Positions 14,901 through 26,602 of a stretch of 44,231 bases of DNA are shown here, in pieces. Source of the DNA: Helochares maculicollis. Taxonomy: Eukaryota > Arthropoda > Insecta > Coleoptera > Hydrophilidae. Within the stretch, counting starts at the first letter, position 1. The number at the start of each line of letters is the position of its first letter. The position numbers were made by a program, and so were the translations under genes. The notes under the pieces were generated by a model that did no database searches, was not told the DNA's origin, and saw nothing but the letters and a program-made list of their open reading frames with translations. The stretch covers positions 1-44,231 of the forward strand of contig JAWQRO010000290.1 of assembly GCA_033557835.1 (NCBI GenBank), in the 5' to 3' direction.

Positions 14901-15715
14901 TTTGTTTATAGGGTTCAGGATTTCAGTTATAAGCGTTAAAAAATACATCAACATGTATTGTTCAGTAAACAGTTTCGATGCAAAGACATCTCCTGTCTCA
15001 TTTAATTGCAAGTAACGGCTGGGTGAGGACCTCCTGCTGCGAAGAAGACTGTCTTCAATGCACGTGGTGTACGTGGCGTATGGGAACCAACTCCTCCCTT
15101 CTAATGCTTTTTAATCGTCCGGGATTATCGCGCTGATGATGCGCGAGATCGATCAAAGTTTTTCAAAGATATACATCTGACACATGACGAATTGCCGCCT
15201 TTTAAACTCGCATCGTTCAACTTTAAGACGAAGGTAAAATCGAGGAGATGATTTTCAAAATGTTAATCCACAAATTTCTGTTGTATATTTGACGGATATG
15301 TCGCTAAATAGGCGTTTGATTGCCACCCATTTAATAGGTTTATCAATGAAATTGTTGCGATAATGATTGATGCAATGCTTTGTCAAAACTACGTTTAAGG
15401 GTTAACCGAAATTTTAAAATATCATTAAATAGCGATTTGCAGTCATTTCATAATTGTGAAAATATGTTTTAACTTTTGTTGAAAATTAGTTCGGACTAAT
15501 TTAAATGCCTCTTAAAATGTAAAAAATTGCAGCATTAAACATTATTACAATTTCACGTATCTGTATTGTTAACTAAAATAATTTTTTCACTTATTCTTCT
15601 AAAGATAGCGATTATATAATATAGGCTTTGTTAAAATTCCGCTATTGATTGAATAGAATTTATAAAATACTTGCTCTTATGTACAAATATGGGTTGTTAT
15701 TTTAAAAATTTAATA
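11941..15715. other. AT-rich non-coding DNA, no gene recognised
   Basis: No supported gene. Open frames of 60-100 codons at 12177-12377 and 12368-12667 (minus), 12931-13113 (plus) and 13822-14013 (minus) carry no motif I can name. A GC-richer patch at about 15020-15230 contains several CG-rich words but no long frame. Confidence 0.6.
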
Positions 15716-15920
15716 AAGTTGTGCGCACGGTGGGTGACGCGTTTCATCACATTGAAACAGAAACAGCGCCGCAAGGATAGTTTGATTATCCTTACAAAGA
15801 AAAAGAAGTCAACGGCGAGTATTATGAACATTTATCACAGTAATCAGATGGAATCCAGAAAATTTATGGCATTTGATTCTTCATGACAATGCCCCACCTC
15901 ATACATTTGTGATTGAGGTA
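15716..15920 (+). pseudogene. mariner-family transposase fragment, decayed
   Basis: Three short pieces of a mariner (Tc1/mariner, DD34D) transposase lie in order but in different frames. At 15716-15784 a frame encodes KLCARWVTRFITLKQKQRR, like the conserved ARWVP..LT..QK.RR block before the catalytic domain. At 15808-15840 another frame gives VNGEYYEHLSQ followed by a stop, like the NGEYY block. At 15867-15920 a frame gives WHLILHDNAPPHTFVIE, the block with the second catalytic aspartate (codon 15885-15887). The stretch that should hold the first aspartate is deleted between pieces one and two, and the third-aspartate region (PPYSPDLAP) is not found downstream. No terminal inverted repeats were seen. 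Its ARWV and HDNAPPHT wording differs from the element at 32486-33556, so it is a separate and apparently older lineage. Family assignment is good, subfamily is uncertain, and it cannot be functional. Confidence 0.8.
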
Positions 15921-18900
15921 CTATACTTTCTTTAGCTACGCGTATTGCCATAAATAAAAAGATTACGTCATAGTTTTTTTATTACATTAAATATACAATG
16001 TTCAGAGAATCTAATAATAAGAAAAGCATAATCATTAGGTCAGTTTCGATGACCGCGGCAGTTTAATATTATATTTTGAAATCAAAATCGCTTATCTGAA
16101 AACATTAAATCAAACAGAAATGTCTAAGCACGCATGGTCCTAGCAAATTTAAATTTGACAACTACACTCCATACTTAAAGTGTACTTGTTTTAACATTCG
16201 GCAAATGACATTAAATTGATTTGAAACTATGATCAAACAGCTTGTGCATAAACTCATCCAAGGGATAGTCATTAAGCATTTCTTTGACGAAATTCGATTA
16301 TCTAAGTAAGAAGTTAATTGTTATTGTCAAGATTCTTGTTTGGTAATTGTTGAAGACAAAATATTCAAAAACAGATCATAAATGCTGTAAACTTAAATGA
16401 AATCACATTTCAGTCAAATCTGATCACGAGAAAGTCAAATGAACCAAACCACGGATCAATAGATTAAGCAATCATCCTCATTTAATAAAAATAAATAGCC
16501 GCGGTAAAGCATATGGGAACTGAAGATAAAGTTCATTAAGAACCAAAGCCATAGAATTTATAAAGCTGAGCTCTATTACACAAAATTAATGAGCATTAAT
16601 TTGGTCCTCGTAGTCGTTATTCCTTAAAAGATTCTTAATAGAGAAAAAGCCTACGCTCTAATCAATTTCTCCACGCTTATTATCAGAAACATTAAGAAAT
16701 TATCTGGTACATTAAGAAACCTTGCTCTTTCCGAAAGCAAAACAAATGTTTTTGACAAATTATTCTTGTTAGCCGCAAGAAAGCGTTAGTTTGATTGATG
16801 GTTTGGAAACCCCAGATTATAAGTATATTGGTGGCTGCTGATGTTAAGAAATTTCTTTTGAATATTTTTGTAGTTAATAGAAATATTTTGTTTTAATAAA
16901 TATATTATTTTTACTAAGCTTATGCTTGGCAAAACTATTCATATTAATAAATGGTTTGGTAGATTTCGTTGATTATAGACTGGCAATATTGATACTTTAT
17001 TGCTACAATTTTATCTACAACTTGATTTGGAATTAACCTAAAATATCTAATTATTTTTCTATTAACATACCTCGTTATTGTACCTTGATGTATATTAGCT
17101 AGTCAGATCTGTTTTAAATCAAAGCCAAACCCTTGAGACTATCAAGCAGATGGATTAACTATTGTTAGCGACTATGATATGCTCTTAATATATTTATGTA
17201 CAATTTTTACTCTAACTGGGATTTTAGTTTCGATTCAACAATGAAACTTATTTCACAGATATTGTTGAAAGTGTTTAAATAATAATTGTAAATAACTTGC
17301 AGACATTCCTAATCATTAACACTAAACGGATCGGTCTAATCTGCTTTGCTTTTCTCAATTTCTGAGCATTTTTTAGCAGAATTAAATTAGCACATATGCA
17401 TGATTTTAAAGATTTTCAGGGATTGTTATCTGAATTTGGATGTCATTACCAGTATACTCGTAATTGGAAGCATTTATTTGTCAGTATCAATTCCTTGCTG
17501 CTTCTTTTAAAATTGTTTTTAATTTCTTGGAAATATGAGAGGTATTGTCTGGCCTTTTTTAATCTTTTCATATATATGGTATAGTCATTAATGCAAGTTG
17601 ATTCAATAATATTAATAATTGTACGTTTAATCAATAATTATTCTGTTGCCAACATAAATTCATATTTGTAATGAGATTATTTTTACAATTCCAAACGAAT
17701 AATTCCACTATCCTTCTAATGCAAACATCAAAGCAAACACTCAACAGAGTAAGCTTGATTATTCTACCCACATAAGTTTTATTCTTTTATTCAATTTTAT
17801 TTGCAAAAAGAAATCCATCAAGCATTCGTAACGTTTATCAGGGTTAGGAGTTTTACAAACAAATGCTTTCTCTATGGGACTATTCCTTTATGAGATACCA
17901 CTAAAATCAATCAACCTCTACTCAATGCTCTAGAAAAAATGAGGTTTTCTTCCAAAGCATTGTTTCATCGGTAACCTTTCTTATTTTGTACTGCGTAGCT
18001 TCTCAAAAGTAGAATTTCCATTAATTATTTCATTTCATTTTATACACACTACATATAAATAATATTTCTAAATTTAGAGGTATTTGTTTTTATTTTGTTT
18101 AAAGTACAAATTACTTTGCTGTGAATAATTGCAAACATTTTTTCTTGTATAAACATTCCAGTTCCCTGAAAAATAAACTCTGAATTAACTGATATTATTT
18201 GGCTGCCAGAAGAACCACGAAATAGTTCAACAGACATTAATGACTCGAAGTTTTTTTTCATTCATCTACATTCAATGTACTACTTTCAAACTGTCTTTTT
18301 GGTGATACTGAAAACAATTACCTCCACAGTTTTCTTAAAAGCAGAACTTGCACTTTCATCTTATGAAGCATATTTTGTTGCCAAAATTTCATAATTTTCA
18401 GAAAAAAATTCTTTTACAAAGCAAAACTGCCTAGTAGAATGAACAAACAAATGTTTCTATAATTAAGTTATTGCTCGTGCACACTGGAGTAAAGATGCTA
18501 AAACCTTTTTTTATAATATTCAACTACGAAAGTTTCATTGAGCAAGAAGGTATCATATTTTATTATAAGTTATGCAGTACAAATAGTAACGTCTTCGTTT
18601 TTTCTGTGATGCGTCGCAACTGGCCCGTTTAAAATAATCCGATAATTGAGATACAAGCTACATAAACAAAATGTCGTTCAGGGAGCTAATCTACTGAATC
18701 TAAACCTCTAAATAATGCAAGATGAGCAAGTTCTCATTATGAAGGAAAAGTTAATCTGAAACCTCTGCAGGAGTTCACGGTTGGTTACAGTAGCGAGGAC
18801 TTAATCCTCTCTGTTGGTAGCCGGGATCCTAATTCATTCTTTGTTGTCACCTAACTGTCCACTCTCTGTCAATGTCGAGAAGTACAATAATTCGTAAGCC

Positions 18901-19764
18901 ACATAACCGAGGATTCGTTATGGTTAGTGGCGGAATATCTGTTGTCAGGCATTTTTATATATTTCAGTTTTTTTTTTATATTTAGCGTACACAAGGAAGC
19001 GAAACAATTTATTGCTTCAATAATTCAAATATTTCTGAAAAATAAAAAGACATCCTGCAATTGCGCAGAGAATAATAAATAAAATGTCAGTACATTAAAA
19101 CATAGCAAGCACCAATGAGCGTAATCTTAAGAAGCAGTGGTCCTCACACGCATCTTTTACTCCATTTCCTAAATCGAGAAGTGGGCCGTAATCTATGGCT
19201 TTTTTACAAAACCATTTTCATAAATAAACGCGCTCATGGCTCAAACAATCGCCTTTTACACAATCTGGGGTACCTTATAAAAGGCTATCTACCGATCCCA
19301 TTTACAATGATTTATGAAAGTCAGATAAAGAGGTAAAATTGAACAAATCTCTGTAGCCGTAAATAATACAAATAAAATAATCGCAACGTTGAGGAGTGTT
19401 ACCTACACGCATGAGACTATAAAATCACCGCCATTTTATTGCATTGCATAATTCAAATTTGATCCGATAACGATTTAAAACGTCTATTAAATTTCTATTT
19501 ATCCAACGAAAACCACAATTGAATATCTGAAAAAAACACTGTTTTAGCGTTTATTGAGAAGTTTATGGGCAGTTATAAATGGTTTATTTGATGATCGGAT
19601 ATCTCTTTTGCCGTTATTTAAAGCCTACCTGCATCGTCCGAGAGAGTTCACCCCCTTTTGAGAAAGCATTTGCAATCAACACACAAGGGAGAAAGGTTTT
19701 ACCTGAAATTGCTAAAACATCCCTCAGCGTATTGTTTAAAATAAATGCTAAGATGCATATTTAA
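15921..19764. other. AT-rich non-coding DNA, no gene recognised
   Basis: Nothing supported. Open frames at 17396-17634 (both strands), 18049-18261, 19115-19336 and 19579-19764 encode low-complexity or unrecognised products. The stretch around 18590-18940 is less AT-rich than its surroundings, without a coding frame. Confidence 0.6.
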
Positions 19765-22700
19765 GATAATGTTGAACTACCAGTATAATAGGTCTGTGAT
19801 TAATGAAGGGTAACCCTCATGACTTTGTAAGATTTAAATTTTAACCCCTATGTTCTAAACGTCTTTATGATTTCTCTTCAAAGATATTCCCTTAATTGTT
19901 AATTGAGTGCAAAGAGATACTTTTCGTTAGTGTGTTTTGTCATTACCAGTATCTTCTAAACGAAATTTAAAGATTCCAATTAGCATTTTTCAAACAATTT
20001 TATGACATATATTTACAATTGTTTAACCTTGGCGGTCCTTTTTGTGCAATGTCGGTTAATTAGACTCCAATTAGAGCCTTCTTACTAAGCGCGCATAATT
20101 TTTAAATTAATTAGGATGCGATGTTGAAAATATAGTTTTGTTTAGTCTAACTATTCGGCGGTAAATGGTGTCAAGTGTTAAATTATTTATGTGCCTAATG
20201 CAAATTCATAACAAAATGCGTAAGTGGGTATTTAAAAATCGCTTTTGCATCTTATATTTTGACGCTTAAGAAGGCCGCCCGTACGAAATAATTTCATATT
20301 CATACCGATATTGCGTAGACTAACATTGAATAAGTAAAAACTCCTCGCCTAAAATTATAATATGGGTATTTCAATTATAGCTAAGGTAAGAGGTAAATGA
20401 CGATGTTATAATGCGAAGAATAATTAGCAATTGTTTTGATGTATAAACCCTGCGTGATTCGATATGAATTTTAAAACCGCGGATGCAATTCCGTTTTGTC
20501 TGGTAACACAATTTGGCTTCTTTTTAACGTAACTGTAACAAGCTCAATTAGCGAAACTAGTAATTTTAACGCGGAAAACTGAAGAACCCTACATTTAGCA
20601 AGTAATTTGGTTCAGATGAAGAGTCACGATGGTCGAAAGCCTTCTTGTAATTGCATGTTGTGGTATTACATTGCGAGTTTGAAAATTCGAAATTCGAGCG
20701 TTAATTTATCATAAACTAAGTCGCCCTAAGTGATGAAATTGCGTATTAAATTCCTTCTGTTGCCATTAAAGGACTAGCCTCCAGGAGGACTTTCAACGAT
20801 TTGTTTTAATTTAGCTCTGCTTTATATTTTAACTGACTCCAGATTAAAGTCTATAAAAGCCGCAAATTAATCTAGATAATTCATCAGTAGAGGCAAGCGG
20901 ATCTAATAAATATTTTGTAAGCACCTGACACATACCATTGAAAATTTAAATGTAATTGATCCAGGCAGCTGATAAGTACTCTAGTAATATTTAACAACAT
21001 TCTAAAAAAACCTACGGGTCTAACGTAATTTTTTACACTCCTTTTACCCGCAATCTAACAAATCTCTCTCACGGCACTTACGTGTTACGAAATCTGTATC
21101 AACTCTTCCATCACGAAATAAAAACATGAAGAAGTAGAGCAGATTAACGGCTTTATTAAAAAATTTCTTCATTTTACTAGTTGAAATATGAAATAATATT
21201 TTACTTGTAAAATTACTAATTGATATTTATATAACTACATGTGGACTTTAAATTGAATTAAATTGATCAATTTTGATTTTTGTTGAATATAGCATATATT
21301 TTCTGTTATAATATTTACTAACCACTGGGAATTGTTTTTACAAACAAAAGCTAGGCTAACAACTACCAATAAAATGTGTATGCTATATCAGGTACAAGCT
21401 TATAGGAATTGATTCTTGGCTTTATATGAAACGAAACTCAATTGGAAAAACGTATAACTATAAGTTCAAATGTGACATTGATACTCATAATGTTTTTTAG
21501 AATTGTTATGTAAATCTTTCTTGGGAGCCATGGGAAAATTCGGCATCGACATTTTGGTGGATCTTAAAGGAAAACACATGGTAGTAAAACTAGATTGATC
21601 AAAATTGGCGCTAGTGGATTATAGCTCAAATTAAGATTTCGATTTAAATTTAGGTTATGGATACAAAATCTTACTTAAAACCGACAATTAAAATACTGAA
21701 ATTAAAATGTAATTGCGACTTTTAGCTGATTTTGAGTTTACATATTAAAATCGTTTAAAAAACAACAGCTACTTGAGATTATCAAGTATATGAAGGTTGC
21801 AGTAATAATATTAGTAGACATTTTAGACGGAAGTTAATATTTTTGAAAGACATTTTTTATTTATATCACAATAATGGTTTTATTGGTTGATTTTTCTATA
21901 ATATTCATATTTTTAATCACACACAATTTTATTAAGTTTTAAAGATTATCTAATCTCACATCGAATGTTCACGAATAAAGTAAGTTGTATTATAATTTGG
22001 AAATTGATTTGTACTAGAGACTAAATTTAGCACTAATACTTAATTTAAACCAGTCTCATGAATAGATCAATTGAACAGCACTTTTTATATCAGAATTTTC
22101 AGGAAAGAGTTTCATGCCCTGTTCAACCTAAATTGTTCAAGTAATAAAGAAGCGCCATGAAGGCTTCTGACTTATCAGGTTCACTTATTAAATTAGTTTA
22201 ATTAGGTGGGTTGTAATGTAAATTAATTACAGTCTATTGCGTGTATCAACAAGGAGCATGCTGTAGGTATAGACAGTAACTGCTTGTAAGTTAACACTTT
22301 AGACGGTCGACAACACTCTGAAATAAAACCGATTCTCGGAAGCTGTATAATCAATTTCCATTAAATGATGTACAATGGTTCGTGTTCGCAACTTACTGAA
22401 AATAATTACTAATTTAAAAGGCGTAAAGCGAAGACAATACCTTTATGTTCATCTACAAACTACTGGAGCCATTCAAACTATGTACACTTATTATTTGCTT
22501 TAAAAATTTACACGTTGATGGCGTTACTGCCACATTGGCGCGCCCGCCGCAGAGCTGCAGTTCCTAGTAAGTATAATAATAAATTATACAACGGAGCATC
22601 ATAAAACTTCTAATTGTGATATTGCAAGTTTTAATACTTCGACTACGGAATTTTGTATTCACCAAAATGATTTATGAAATACCTGAACTGATTTCATTGC

Positions 22701-25700
22701 ATTTATTTTTTTAAGTTTGGGAGAAACATTCTTTATTTGTTTCACATTGCATAAAACAATATGCAATTAAATCAGTAGGAAAATTTCTATAGAAAGAAAT
22801 ATTTTAGTGATCCAGCCCCTTATAATCATAAAATCATATCATGCTTACGCAGTTATTAAATGTAGTAAAGTAATTTGTATTTACTTAAACACCTGAATGG
22901 AATATAACAGATCTACAAACAAAGAGTTTTCCTGGATATAGACTTATGATTTGGAAATGTTCCATGCACACATCGTTTATCCTTTTAAATTAGTAAAACA
23001 AAGTTTTTGATAATGAAATCACAGAGAATTCGTCTTAATTAAATAATTTTTGAATGTTCCTGCCCCAATTTCAATCACTTCAAGATTCTCAATGCACTAC
23101 AATTTCGAAAACTGCTATAAATTTAAAAAAAATAGCTAACATAAATTGATTCACTTTTTGTAATGTAGAGTACATAATAAAAGCTACTTAAGTTTATATT
23201 CAATTAGGTTTGTGTAGACATAAGAATAGATATTTGAGATTTGCCGAGATATATAATTTGCTATTATTAATGCCAAAATATAGAATAGGTTAGTAAGCAC
23301 TGTCCGAAAACCTGAAAATTAAATCACCTCATCTAATATAGAGAAATGTGCCTCTATCTGAAGTTCTGGGTTGTGAAGTGATTAGGGGTCAAAATATAAT
23401 CGCCAATGAAGAAATTCTTCTTCTAACAAAGAAGAAAATATACCGTGGAATCCTGCGAGCGACCATTAGATATTTAACAGGTTTCTCCGGCGAGGTGTTA
23501 AATCTTGTCATATTGTCGCATTAATTAATCGGCTTCGTAAGATATTTAATGATTCTACCTATGGCCAGTATTGCCTTGGCGAGAATATGGACATTACCGT
23601 GCGTGCAGTTAGCGGGTCTATGACCCTAGCGAGCACCTGACACCCACTACACCTCGAACACACACTCGCCACAGGTATTTATATCCGATAAAATAATATT
23701 TTATTGCAAATAATTGCAATATAATGCTCGGCTCCATGTGCAAACATTGCGTAAACCTCGGAAAATTACAATTATTTCTTCATTTTTAGAAGATTTCATC
23801 TGGCGGTGGTGGCACGCGGTTTGCGTCCTCTTTCTTCACTCTTTTACCTGTCGTTTTTGACCATCGCAACGGCTACAGTGGTGCTCCGATTCAAGACCGT
23901 CAAAATAGCTTCAGATTATAAAGATTCCAGATTCGTAATTTGACATTCTAAACAAATGGTGTTTCTATGTCTGTCTGGCCGGGCCAGTTTGATACATTTC
24001 TCCAGTCATCTTGGATGCTTCGGCCGTGTACCGGCTTGCTTGATGTAAGATGCCCGTCGCAATCTAATCGTGAGTTATGAAGGTAGATTTTGTAAACATG
24101 TAAGTAAAGGTCAACACATTTGGCCTAAAACACTCACTTTGTATCCATCCGGATCTCGGAATTTATCTTTTCATTACGATTTATTTCTATATAAAACAGT
24201 ACAGGCAACCCGCTGAGTGCGTTTTTGTTTCTCTCTTCGCATCGCATCGCACGCCTATCCATCCCACTTTTGATCTGATGCACGTGAAAAACAAAAAATA
24301 AATGATTACGTGGGATCTACTTCGATTTTTGACGTACAAAGAACGATAGATAATTTATACCATATTTAAGATCGCGGATGATATATTTGATGTGCATTGT
24401 GGGATGTAATTGATATTTAAATGTCGATATATTTCTTTTGCTTTATATCTACATACATGCTGCCCACTATAGAAACTTAATAGACTTTTACTTTTTATCG
24501 TCCATCAATCAATGGATACTGAGCGTTTCTGACGTTGACTAATTTATAAATATTAATCTTTGATTACTTTATTGGTATAAACTAATTTTCTTTATGGGTA
24601 TGAAACATTTTTTATGTCTTGTATTCTTGAAATAATAGCCTTAGAGAAATCAGTGTTTGTAGTAAAATCGTTTTGGATATATAGTATTTTTTATTTAGAG
24701 ATACTTTGATTATTTATGGTAAGTAAGGCAAAATCTATAATGAAAATTTTTATTTCTCTACACTCACCATTTTATGCTTGCACAATAATGTATTTCCAAG
24801 CCGACTTAGAGCTATAAATACGACCAAAGACATTTAAGAAACAAAAATGTCCTAATTCTACTTTTTTCTAAAATATCGGTATGATTATTTGTAGATAAAA
24901 CGAAATAAACTCTTTGAGATTACAGAATCGCTCAATAAAATGTTTTGTATCTTTATTACTAGTTTCAATGTTAATTATACATGAAACTTATAAAGATGTT
25001 GGCTGTAAAGTTGTAAGATAAAAACACAGTATGTGTAATGCGCACAAGAAAGAAATTGTAGTTGCATAAAAGTTCTAAAAAAACGCTATTTAGTGACAAG
25101 AAGCATCGTCAGAAGTGATCTTTAATTTGAGAACCTTGTTAATGTCATACTTTACATTTTACTCAAAACTTTTTGATTTCTACTTTTCACTTTGTTAATT
25201 TCGAGCTGCAAATACAGTTGTCAGAATTTTAATTCTGGATTTTATAATGTTTTAAGCTTTACTTCAATCAATGTCAAAGTTCATGCTTAAATTATTTTGT
25301 CTATATTTTCATCATTTAAATTTCTTCCAACATTTTTTCAATGTCCCAAAAATTTATTATTACAGCTTCATAGCTGCTTCTATATCCAATATTTTCTCCA
25401 AATCAGAAACTCAATGTTCATAAACATATAGCGATATAAAATCGAATAAAGTCGAAGCAAATTTCATGTGGCACAGCAGTTAGGCTAAATTAGTGCTAAC
25501 ATTTATTTACCAAAAAGTTTGAAACAAAATTTTAAAAATAGGATTTTTAGTTGAATAATATAATAATAGTTTATAATAGCACCTTTCAAATTTAAAAAGT
25601 TGAAATGAATAGTATATTTGCAAAAATTGAAGACTGTTCTACGATTGCCCTAGTAGCCGTTTGCAAAATGTAATCTCTTTATACAAATTTGGCCACCAAA

Positions 25701-26602
25701 TTTAATTCAGCGCTCTTAAAATATTATGAATTGAATTTTTTATAGCCATAAAATTTATCTTATAGTGTGAAACAAAGAAATACGAACATTTTTAGATACT
25801 CTAAATAGCTACTTTGAAGAAATATATCTATATATTAAGTGAATTATAATATTCTTTTCAAACCAAATTATTAGGACTCTAATATCACAAATTCACATTC
25901 CTTGACAGAACAAATATTCAGTTCAGGTTGCATGATTTTAAAACGAACTGCCGCTTTGTGACTACAAATTATCGTGTTTCAGGAGCCCGGTCTATTTTCC
26001 TTATAAATTTGCATTAAACGCAATTAGTCTAATGCATCTTCCCCAATTCAAAGTCATTAGATCTCTTTCATCGCATCGGCATCGCACCGGTGCAGTGATA
26101 AAAATCCACTTTCACTACGCGCATAGGAAAGAAGAGTAAAAAGAAGAAGGGAGCATAGAACACCGGGCTGAGTGCGCTCCGAGCACTCAATAAAAGCACT
26201 TCATTATCCTTCTACTTAATTAAATGTTGTCGTGGTGTCATAATAAGATCAGAGAGCCGTTATCCAACACAGCTTTTACCTAGTGAAGAGAGCAATTAGA
26301 AATATAATGAGTTCATCAACAGGTCTGCGTTTAAATCACCTTCTGCCTGACACAAGGATGGACTAATAGACTTCCTTATGCACAAATAGACGATGGAAAT
26401 ACTTCAACTTAGGTTATGTTTAACTTTACTGCTAAAAGTAAATGTTTTATTGAGTTTTACTTGACAAGATATTGTGATAGTTTGCGATGGGATGCGACGG
26501 TTAATTTGCTCTCGAGACTCTCGGCTCTCTCGAGATTGTTATTTAACTGTTAATTTAATTTAAATTGTTAGAGAAGTAGGCGTATCTGCTACTAATAACC
26601 TA
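19765..26602. other. 6.8-kb non-coding stretch with no open frame of 60 codons
   Basis: No open frame of 60 or more codons occurs on either strand, so no ordinary exon is indicated. Visible details are three AATTAG words at 20056-20115, a TATAAAAG with a TCAGT initiator-like word 34 bases downstream (20852-20888), an isolated GC cluster at about 22526-22560 (GGCGCGCCCGCCGC), and a GC-richer zone at about 23570-24060 (34 of 60 bases G or C at 24001-24060). None of these is enough to call a functional element. Confidence 0.55.
20852..20888 (+). promoter_or_regulatory. possible TATA box plus initiator
   Basis: TATAAAAG at 20852-20859 is followed by TCAGT at 20884-20888, the arthropod initiator core, with its A 34 bases from the first T of the TATA word. 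This is slightly longer than the usual 28-32. No downstream promoter element is seen at +28 to +33, and no coding frame follows within several kilobases. TATA-like words are expected by chance in DNA this AT-rich, so this is weak. Confidence 0.15.

Noticed and set aside
17441..19953. 15-base word TGTCATTACCAGTAT occurring at 17441 and 19939
   Set aside because: Several shared 15-mers are expected by chance in 44 kb of AT-rich DNA, and the match does not extend.
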